DNA of 12,075 bases. Origin: T1SED10-198M sp003554345 [NCBI: Candidatus Sumerlaeota bacterium] (GTDB lineage Bacteria > Sumerlaeota > T1SED10-198M). Under the pieces are notes generated by a model. That model worked only from the letters and a program-made list of their open reading frames with translations. It searched no databases and was not told the DNA's origin. Shown piece after piece: positions 7,245 through 12,075 of the stretch. The DNA lies in contig PWGE01000188.1 in NCBI GenBank assembly GCA_003554345.1, positions 1 through 12,075 on the forward strand. Direction: 5' to 3'. How positions within the stretch are numbered: the first letter of the stretch is position 1; each line of letters starts with the position of its first letter. The translations under genes and the position numbers were made by a program.

Positions 7245-9018
7245 CAGACCTCTTACCCCACTTCCAGGGATCGGGAAGGTTCCACGTATATTGCTGGAAC
7301 CAGGCATGTTTCTTTTTTTGGGGGGAAATATATATCAAAAAGGTATAAGAATACACTTTATTTCTGTCATTACCGGGAAGATACATTTTCGGTTGATAAA
7401 GAGTGGCAGGATGACCGGTCCACCGCCAGTCAATGAGTTCAGCTGTTTGAAGAAGTGGAAAAATAAAACCTTTTTGCTTTTTATAAATAGCCGGCTGAAG
7501 TATAACGGGAAAGGGAAAATCACAGAATAAAGAACGGCTCTCGTCCACAGGTACTGAAAATCCCGTGGTAAGAAAATAAGAGGGACTTTTTTCTTGTTGA
7601 GAAAAGGGATGGTTCTCATATAACTGAATGTTATCGGCACCCAGAAAGAGTCCTGAAAATCCATTGAGCAACCTGTTTTCAAAGGAAACAGTATAAAGGG
7701 ATATTCCTGACTCCCCGTCTTTAATCCATTTCCAGTGATGGAAAAAGGTGGAACGAACAGGGGAAGTCGGCGTGAGATGCTGGTTATGAACTTTTTGAAT
7801 GGGAAAGCGCATGGTCTGGCAGAGGTGCCAGGATTTTAGAAAAGCATTTCCCCTGTTTTCCAGCACTCTAAATCTGGTATTCACCAGGTAGCGCAGTTTC
7901 CCGGTGGAATCGCCAAGTTCCCGGCAGGGCTGCCAGGTAAGTGGTCCGATTTTGAGAAGAGACTGTTTTTGGTGAAAGCCGACCAGGCAGGGAAACGACT
8001 GGTCTGCCTGCCAGTATAACTCGTCCGTCTGAAAATGAGGTGAACGGGACTGGCGGGGAAAAGAAAATACCCGGGATTTTTTCGATGTATCGGGCAAAAA
8101 TCCAAAGTAAACTACATCCTGAAGGGATTGGCAAGAGATGATTTCATAACGGTTACAAAGACGCTGTTTGCCGGTTGGTTCGAGCAGATCGTTGTTGAAC
8201 AGCCGGAGATGAAAAGAAATGGGTTGCCGGTGTTTGTCGAGGAGAAAAGGATAGGGGGAAGTCCTCATCCATCGGGGATAGAGAAGGCGGATAGAAGAAG
8301 GAGTGAGTTGTTGGGGTATGGTAATTTTTAGAAAATAATGTCCGTTCTCAGAGAGTACTTTCACAGAAAAAAGCTGGCTGATTTCATTGAAAATCCTTTG
8401 TTTTTCCTGCCATATTTTAGCTTCCAGCATTTTTTCAAGAGAGGCGTTCATCAATCCGTGCCAGTGGGGAAAATGGACAAAAAAAGAAAGTGATTCAGGA
8501 GTATCGGGAGTTAACTCGTGAAGAAGCTTCAGTTCATAAATGTTTTTCTTTACCATCTGTTTATAGCGGGCAAGAGCAGAAAGGGGGGGGAGGCGAAAAG
8601 GAGGAGCCGCCATGATATCATCAGGTATTTGCTCCGGAATATCGTGGGTAAAGCGTATCAGAGAACACGGAGAATTTTCTGCTTCGTTGGTTGGCAGGCG
8701 GCGAAACCAGGATTTAAGGAGCAGAGTATAAAGGCGGGTATTAAGAAGCGGCAGGTATTCCTTGTCTGATACCAGCTCCGGAGACAGCGGATTTTCATAT
8801 TTCAGCTGAAGGGCTTTCTGCTGGTAAGTATGTGAAAAAAACGGGAGGTATGCACCATCCAGAAGGAGGGGCTCGCCGGTATCATATAAATTCCTGATGC
8901 ATATTCGGTTGGATTGGTCAGAGGAGTCTCCTGGAGGAGAAGGATGCGGATAAAAGTATGTGAGCAGGCTGGGAATAGTGAAATGTTTTATCCTGGACAT
9001 AGTACAAAATTTTATCAT
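7231..9018 (-). CDS. Unrecognised ~595-residue protein coupled to yfhO
   Basis: A long uninterrupted frame that I do not recognise. The frame opens at 9102, but that start has no ribosome site and would overlap the rpe start. The ATG at 9018 (MIKFCTM) has GGAG 2 nt upstream, which is rather close; a third ATG lies at 9000. The exact start is uncertain. There is no clear signal peptide or membrane helix. The protein is rich in Phe, Trp, Tyr, His, Pro, Gln and Arg and is net basic, in contrast to the acidic exported proteins nearby. Residues in the middle (KMLEAKIWQEKQRIFNEISQLF) look helical. The second half has many short hydrophobic/aromatic stretches that suggest beta-sheet, such as LRYLVNTRFRVLEN and GESGISLYTVSFENRLLNGFSGLFLG. 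A carbohydrate-handling beta-sandwich is a guess only. Its stop lies 14 bp inside the yfhO frame, so the two are probably translated together and may act together on an envelope glycan. Confidence 0.75.
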   Translation of the reverse strand: MIKFCTMSRIKHFTIPSLLTYFYPHPSPPGDSSDQSNRICIRNLYDTGEPLLLDGAYLPFFSHTYQQKALQLKYENPLSPELVSDKEYLPLLNTRLYTLLLKSWFRRLPTNEAENSPCSLIRFTHDIPEQIPDDIMAAPPFRLPPLSALARYKQMVKKNIYELKLLHELTPDTPESLSFFVHFPHWHGLMNASLEKMLEAKIWQEKQRIFNEISQLFSVKVLSENGHYFLKITIPQQLTPSSIRLLYPRWMRTSPYPFLLDKHRQPISFHLRLFNNDLLEPTGKQRLCNRYEIISCQSLQDVVYFGFLPDTSKKSRVFSFPRQSRSPHFQTDELYWQADQSFPCLVGFHQKQSLLKIGPLTWQPCRELGDSTGKLRYLVNTRFRVLENRGNAFLKSWHLCQTMRFPIQKVHNQHLTPTSPVRSTFFHHWKWIKDGESGISLYTVSFENRLLNGFSGLFLGADNIQLYENHPFSQQEKSPSYFLTTGFSVPVDESRSLFCDFPFPVILQPAIYKKQKGFIFPLLQTAELIDWRWTGHPATLYQPKMYLPGNDRNKVYSYTFLIYISPQKKKHAWFQQYTWNLPDPWKWGKRSDVKG

Positions 9019-9087
9019 TTCTCCAAAGAATTTCTGAAAATGATTGTTAGAATGAAAGAATACTTCCTGATTACGGAGGAAAAAGGA

Positions 9088-9756
9088 ATGAAGCCTCTTC
9101 ATGAATTTTTAGGTGAGAAAAAACACTTCCTGGCACCTTCTCTTTTATCTGCTGATTTTGCAGATCTGGCAGGTGCGCTGGACTATATTGCGAAGAAAAA
9201 GGGGGATATTGTCCATTTTGATATTATGGATGGCCATTTTGTTCCGAACTTAACATTTGGGCCACCGGTGGTGAAAGCTCTGCGCTCTCATTCCTCTCTT
9301 ATCTTTGATGCCCACCTGATGGTAACAGATCCCGTCAGTCTTGTATCAGATTTTGCGCGGGCGGGCGTGCAGATGCTTTCCGTGCATTACGAAGTGGGAT
9401 TTCATACTCACCGTTTACTGAGTTCTATACGGGAAGAAGGGATGTATGCCGGTCTGGTATTTAATCCGGCCACTCCTGTAGATGGTCTTGCTTACCTGCG
9501 GGATGTGGCGGATTACGTTTTGATTATGAGCGTGAATCCCGGTTTTGGCGGACAATCCTTTTTAAGCTCTCAACTGGAAAAAATACAACAGGTAAGGCGA
9601 ATGATGGGCGAGGATTTCCCCATTCAGGTTGATGGTGGTATCAATGCTCAAACTCTTCCCCGCGCACAAGAAGCCGGGGCAAATATTTTTGTGACCGGTT
9701 CAGCCTTTTTTAAAGGCGGGGAAGCCTCTTCTCTTGTAGAGCTTATCGATTATTAA
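9088..9756 (+). CDS. rpe: Ribulose-phosphate 3-epimerase
   Basis: The protein has 222 residues, the normal size. It interconverts D-ribulose 5-phosphate and D-xylulose 5-phosphate in the pentose phosphate pathway, in the cytosol, as a metal-dependent TIM barrel. The key motifs are complete: LAPSLLSADF (15-24), HFDIMDGHFVPN with His43 and Asp45, DAHLMV with His76, MSVNPGFGGQSF (147-158), VDGGIN with Asp182, and the phosphate-binding VTGSAFF near the end. The two Asp residues are the acid/base pair and the His/Asp set binds the metal. The frame is open back to 8914, but the ATG at 9088 is chosen because GGAGGA lies 7 nt before it and the family motif begins at the expected distance. It is divergent from the unknown-yfhO unit, with about 70 bp between, and is followed by the TRL pair, which has its own promoter. 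Confidence 0.96.
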   Translation: MKPLHEFLGEKKHFLAPSLLSADFADLAGALDYIAKKKGDIVHFDIMDGHFVPNLTFGPPVVKALRSHSSLIFDAHLMVTDPVSLVSDFARAGVQMLSVHYEVGFHTHRLLSSIREEGMYAGLVFNPATPVDGLAYLRDVADYVLIMSVNPGFGGQSFLSSQLEKIQQVRRMMGEDFPIQVDGGINAQTLPRAQEAGANIFVTGSAFFKGGEASSLVELIDY

Positions 9757-9779
9757 ATATTATTAAATTTCATATAAAC

Positions 9780-9808
9780 TTGACAAAAATTATAAAATGT
9801 ATTATATT
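9780..9808 (+). promoter_or_regulatory. Strong sigma-70 promoter of the TRL pair
   Basis: A perfect TTGACA (9780-9785), a 17-bp spacer and TATATT (9803-9808). The surrounding 9757-9810 is very AT-rich and could act as an UP element. It lies 36 bp before the first TRL ATG and is the best promoter match in the window, suggesting high expression independent of rpe. Confidence 0.8.
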
Positions 9809-9844
9809 TAATCTGAACGGAAAACAATATTGGAGGCATTTATT

Positions 9845-10177
9845 ATGAAAAAGATGATGGCAGTGGTTACGATTGCAATTATGTGTTTTATGTTCAGCGG
9901 GTGTGCTATGTGGCAGGCACCTGTAATACCCCCGCAAGGAGCGATTTTTTCCAGTACTTCAGCTCCCATTCAGACCCAGTTTCGTGATACTGATTTGGGC
10001 AGCAAACGGGGAGAGGCAACATCTATTGCTATTTTAGGGCTGATAGGGATTGGTGACGCTTCTGTCTATGAAGCCGCTCAGAATGGCAACATTCAAACAG
10101 TGAAGCATGTTGATTATGAAATAATGAATGTGCTGGGAATTTACGTTGAATTTAAGACTGTTGTCTATGGAGATTAA
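9845..10177 (+). CDS. TRL-like family lipoprotein, first copy
   Basis: The protein has 110 residues. Start: the ATG at 9845 has GGAGG 8 nt upstream; an in-frame TTG at 9830 sits before that ribosome site and is rejected. Residues 1-19 form a lipoprotein signal ending FSG, with the lipidated residue Cys20. The mature part matches the TRL-like (tRNA-associated locus) family: PPQGAIFSSTSAPI near the start, then KRGEATS, LGLIGIGDASVYEAAQNG, VDYEIMN and a C-terminal VVYG. The family is known mainly from Leptospira and other spirochaetes, some Proteobacteria and related groups, where it is named for genes lying beside tRNAs. Its biochemical role is unknown; a small membrane-anchored beta-rich protein is likely. 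No tRNA is visible here. It is the first gene of a two-gene unit with a related lipoprotein 2 nt downstream. Confidence 0.85.
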   Translation: MKKMMAVVTIAIMCFMFSGCAMWQAPVIPPQGAIFSSTSAPIQTQFRDTDLGSKRGEATSIAILGLIGIGDASVYEAAQNGNIQTVKHVDYEIMNVLGIYVEFKTVVYGD

Positions 10178-10179
10178 TA

Positions 10180-10557
10180 GTGGTGGTGAAATATTACCGA
10201 AAGACATTCTTAATATTTGGCTTACTAATAGTTGTTCTAATGGCGACTGGGTGTGCTTCTCCCTGGGCGGCAGGCAGAATGCCAGTGAGACCACCTCAGG
10301 GCTTTGTTTTTACCAGCCATAAGGGACCTTTAACCACTAATTTTGATAATACACCGGTTGGCGAACAAATTGGTATGGGCGAGACACAGTATTTCAGGGA
10401 ATTTTTGTTTACAGGATGGGATTTTTCATGGGGTGAGGCGGATGTTTATAATAATGTACAGAACAGGCTGGATAAACCGGGGTACATCGATTATGAGTAT
10501 TTAAATATATTCTATATCTACCAGCGGTTTACTATTCATGTTTACGGACAACCTTAA
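10180..10557 (+). CDS. TRL-like family lipoprotein, second, diverged copy
   Basis: The protein has 125 residues from a GTG start. Three GTG codons stand in a row at 10180, 10183 and 10186; GGAG lies 7 nt before the first, which makes 10180 the best choice. Residues 4-24 are a signal peptide ending MATG, with Cys25 as the lipidated residue. The mature protein has the same layout as its neighbour: RPPQGFVFTSHKGPL, GEQIGMGE, WGEADVYNNVQNR, IDYEYLNIFYIY and a final HVYG. The two have clearly diverged, with the GDAS turn becoming GEAD and a Trp/Phe-rich stretch (EFLFTGWDFSW) inserted before it. The gene starts 2 nt after the first copy's stop, so it is in the same operon and its ribosome site lies within the first gene's last codons. 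Function unknown. Confidence 0.82.
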   Translation: MVVKYYRKTFLIFGLLIVVLMATGCASPWAAGRMPVRPPQGFVFTSHKGPLTTNFDNTPVGEQIGMGETQYFREFLFTGWDFSWGEADVYNNVQNRLDKPGYIDYEYLNIFYIYQRFTIHVYGQP

Positions 10558-10587
10558 TCAGCTGGTAAAATAGCCATTACCTGAGTG

Positions 10588-10715
10588 TGACAGGAAAAGA
10601 GGGGAGTTGCCCTGTATCCTCTAAAATAAGTGGCAGGAAAAAGGGCTCTGGGATAAGGTTGTAATGCCGGAGAAGTTTAAGCCTTTTTTCAGGGTGCAAA
10701 ACTCCCCTCTTGTCA
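10588..10715. other. Long paired structure between convergent genes, possible RNA element
   Basis: GAGGGGAGTT (10599-10608) is perfectly complementary to AACTCCCCTC (10700-10709). TGACA/TGTCA (10588-10592, 10711-10715) pairs outside it, and CCCTG/CAGGG (10610-10614, 10690-10694) inside. A second helix, GAAAAAGGGC with GCCTTTTTTC (10637-10646, 10681-10690, one G-U pair), and a terminal hairpin CTCTGG/CCGGAG (10646-10651, 10667-10672) fill the interior. A 22-nt 5' side loop (10615-10636) stays unpaired. The result is a long bent hairpin of about 128 nt in a gap with no gene. The overall shape recalls elongated regulatory RNAs such as 6S RNA, but I recognise no conserved sequence of any known family. 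Confidence 0.45.
10637..10690 (+). terminator. Probable intrinsic terminator of the TRL unit
   Basis: A stem GGGC/GCC with an inner CTCTGG/CCGGAG hairpin is followed immediately by TTTTTT (10684-10689). On the other side the stem is bounded by AAAAA, so it could also stop transcription arriving from the macrodomain gene. The loop is larger than in a classical terminator, so this call is moderate. It lies about 80 bp after the TRL stop codon. Confidence 0.45.
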
Positions 10716-10815
10716 GAAAAAGTATTGTATGTTGCTCATCCAGAACTGTTTAAGTTTTCCTGCTAATAGGGGTCAATATAAACCCAGGGAAAAGGCAGAA
10801 GTTTTTTAATAATAT

Positions 10816-11352
10816 TCAGGCTTTTTCCAGTTTTTGCAGTTCTTTTTCGAATGCCTGCTGATCTGATTTTTTGAATAGAACAAAGCGAACCAGGCGGACA
10901 CTTTTAAGAGAGGAGGCCTGTTGGGCTATGGTCTGCAGCGCAATGCGGCTTGCCTCCTGCAGTGGATACCCAAAGGCTCCTGCTGATATTGCAGGAAAAG
11001 CGATGGACGTTATATTTTTTTCTTCTGCTCTTTTCAGGGCGTTACGGTAGCATTTGGACAGCAGTTCGTCTTCCGGTTTATCCTTTCCATACACCGGTCC
11101 CAGGCAGTGGATGACGTAATCATTGGGAAGGTTGTAAGCTTTACTCAGGACGGCTTCGCCAGGACGGATAGGGGCGTATTGCCGGCATTCCTTTTCCAGT
11201 TCGGGTCCCGCCGTGCGATGTATGGCACCGGCCACTCCTCCTCCCGTTTTAAGCTGGGCATTTGCGGCATTTACCACCGCTTCTATATCTTCCTGAGCGG
11301 CAATGTCTCCCTGGATGGTCTCAATGGTGAGTGCATGAATTTTCTTTTGCAT
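10816..11352 (-). CDS. Macrodomain protein (ADP-ribose binding or hydrolysing)
   Basis: The protein has 178 residues, a single cytosolic macrodomain. AAGGAGGG lies 5 nt before the ATG at 11352, fixing the start. Motifs: GDI (15-17, adenine-binding Asp16), VVNAAN with Asn28 and Asn31, GGGVAGAIHRTAG (37-49, the phosphate-binding loop), and FPAISAGAFGYP near residue 120 (second phosphate loop). This places it with the MacroD/YmdB-type macrodomains, which remove ADP-ribose from proteins or deacetylate O-acetyl-ADP-ribose. In YmdB/MacroD the loop reads GGVDGAIH with a catalytic Asp; here that residue is Ala41. It may therefore bind ADP-ribose without the standard catalysis, or use another residue, as macrodomains of other classes do. 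It is monocistronic, with its own promoter, and converges on the TRL operon. Confidence 0.88.
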   Translation of the reverse strand: MQKKIHALTIETIQGDIAAQEDIEAVVNAANAQLKTGGGVAGAIHRTAGPELEKECRQYAPIRPGEAVLSKAYNLPNDYVIHCLGPVYGKDKPEDELLSKCYRNALKRAEEKNITSIAFPAISAGAFGYPLQEASRIALQTIAQQASSLKSVRLVRFVLFKKSDQQAFEKELQKLEKA

Positions 11353-11398
11353 CAGTACCCTCCTTTCAGAGATATCAGATTTTTCATGTTTTAGATAT

Positions 11399-11407
11399 AT
11401 TATAGCA
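11399..11407 (-). promoter_or_regulatory. Extended -10 promoter of the macrodomain gene
   Basis: On the minus strand the sequence reads TGCTATAAT, a perfect TATAAT with the TGN extension, about 47 bp before the ATG at 11352. No good -35 hexamer is seen 15-18 bp upstream, which is normal for extended -10 promoters. Confidence 0.6.
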
Positions 11408-11644
11408 TATACGTTTGTCTTCTTTCCATGATGAAAACCTGTCTTATGACGCAGAAGTGCGGCTTACGTGTCATATGGAAGGTTGAAAAGCGCAGTTATC
11501 CATAAAACGATGGTATTCGTAAATGATGTTTCCTCAGGAACCTGGAAAACCCTGTTTTTTCTGGCTGGTTATGACGAACAGCACAGATCAAAAAGCCAGA
11601 CGGAAAAGTATAGCCCCTTTTTGGCCACACTTTGCAGATGGACC
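11405..11644. other. Intergenic region without a supported gene
   Basis: This gap lies between the macrodomain promoter and the end of the next minus-strand gene. It holds short open frames without ribosome sites and an imperfectly placed inverted repeat, TCTGGCT/AGCCAGA (11560-11566, 11594-11600, 27-nt loop). The repeat lacks a U-tract after its 3' arm in either direction, so I do not call it a terminator. Nothing else is recognised. Confidence 0.4.
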
Positions 11645-12075
11645 TTATTCTGGTTTTAGTTCAAGTGTAATATTCCATTCAACAGGCACATTTTTTTTCT
11701 GCTCAGCAGGTAAAATGGAGGGAAAGGCATCAAAATCTTTTTCCCATATGTAAGCTTGCGGTGTTTCCCTGCGATGATAAGCACATCCCTGGCTTACATG
11801 GTCAGTTTGCCATACCAGAAGGTAATTTCCTTTTTCAAGTTTGAGTGCAGAAGGGTCCCCTTCTTGCACAGGGATTTCCATCCAACCTTTCTTTTGAGGG
11901 ATAATTTCTTCAGATTGCCATAGAAGGGTCAATGTTTCACTGTCATATACTGCCACTTGCATGGTTCCTGACGTAGAAAGTGCATAGAGATGCATATTGA
12001 TCATATTACCCGGCTCCTGTAGTGTTACAGGAGTTCCATGGATAAGGTTTTCCTGGGTTGGGAGCACTTTAAAAA
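11645..12075 (-). CDS. C-terminal part of an unrecognised protein, start outside the window
   Basis: The frame stays open to the right edge, so the gene probably begins beyond it. A GTG at 12067 is possible, but there is too little upstream sequence to judge its ribosome site. About 143 residues are visible, ending in TLELKPE. The pattern of alternating hydrophobic strands (MINMHLYALS, MQVAVYDSETLTLLWQS, GWMEIPV, GNYLLVWQTDH, VEWNITLEL) suggests a beta-sandwich, such as a C-terminal carbohydrate-binding or adhesion-like domain of an exported protein. No catalytic motif is seen and I cannot name a family. It points the same way as the macrodomain gene, but about 290 bp and a separate promoter lie between them. 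Confidence 0.6.
   Translation of the reverse strand, partial: FKVLPTQENLIHGTPVTLQEPGNMINMHLYALSTSGTMQVAVYDSETLTLLWQSEEIIPQKKGWMEIPVQEGDPSALKLEKGNYLLVWQTDHVSQGCAYHRRETPQAYIWEKDFDAFPSILPAEQKKNVPVEWNITLELKPE

Noticed and set aside
8914-9087. N-terminal extension of ribulose-phosphate epimerase from 8914
   Set aside because: It would make the enzyme longer than its family, overlaps the divergent gene, and the ATG at 9088 has a strong ribosome site.
9019-9102. Longer N-terminus of the unknown protein starting at 9102
   Set aside because: It has no ribosome site and would overlap the well-supported rpe start on the other strand.
10558-10815. A tRNA next to the TRL genes
   Set aside because: No T-loop (GTTCGA-type) or acceptor pairing was found; the structure present does not form a cloverleaf.
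11468-11753. Short plus-strand open frames right of the macrodomain gene
   Set aside because: No ribosome sites and no recognisable protein pattern; they partly overlap the minus-strand gene end.
1-12075. CRISPR array, insertion sequence, integrase or toxin-antitoxin locus
   Set aside because: No regularly spaced direct repeats, terminal inverted repeats with a transposase, or matching protein motifs were seen.

Overview
This window looks like ordinary chromosomal DNA from a bacterium with moderate GC content and canonical sigma-70-type promoters. Three proteins start with secretion signals, and two of those are clear lipoproteins, so the cell has an envelope with exported enzymes. Two adjacent small lipoproteins of the TRL-like type point weakly towards Spirochaetota or another diderm group in which that family is common. 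The two exported glycosidase-like proteins are very rich in Asp and Glu, which would suit a saline or alkaline habitat. Both points are inferences, and the sequence does not fix the taxon.

Layout. Positions 1-2480 (minus strand) hold two tandem paralogues, each with an export signal, a conserved N-terminal domain, a helical linker and a GHL10/family-10-like TIM barrel. The downstream copy runs off the window. A promoter region at 2481-2664 separates them from a plus-strand pair: an aldo/keto reductase and a MutY adenine glycosylase. MutY converges tightly on a minus-strand pair made of an unrecognised ~595-residue protein followed, with a 14-bp overlap, by a YfhO-family membrane protein. Divergent from that pair is ribulose-phosphate 3-epimerase (plus). 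A strong promoter then drives two TRL-like lipoproteins. Behind them lies a strongly structured stretch (10588-10715) with a probable terminator. The right end holds a minus-strand macrodomain protein with its own extended -10 promoter, and the C-terminal part of an unrecognised minus-strand protein.

How the genes relate. The clear units are the GHL10 pair, the AKR-mutY pair, the unknown-yfhO pair and the TRL pair. YfhO and the GHL10 proteins fit envelope or extracellular polysaccharide work. AKR, MutY, Rpe and the macrodomain protein are housekeeping or stress functions, and I see no pathway joining all of them. I did not find a convincing new defence or mobile system. The points most worth a second look are the unknown protein coupled to YfhO, the inverted repeat around the mutY start, the structured region after the TRL genes, and the macrodomain lacking the usual catalytic Asp.
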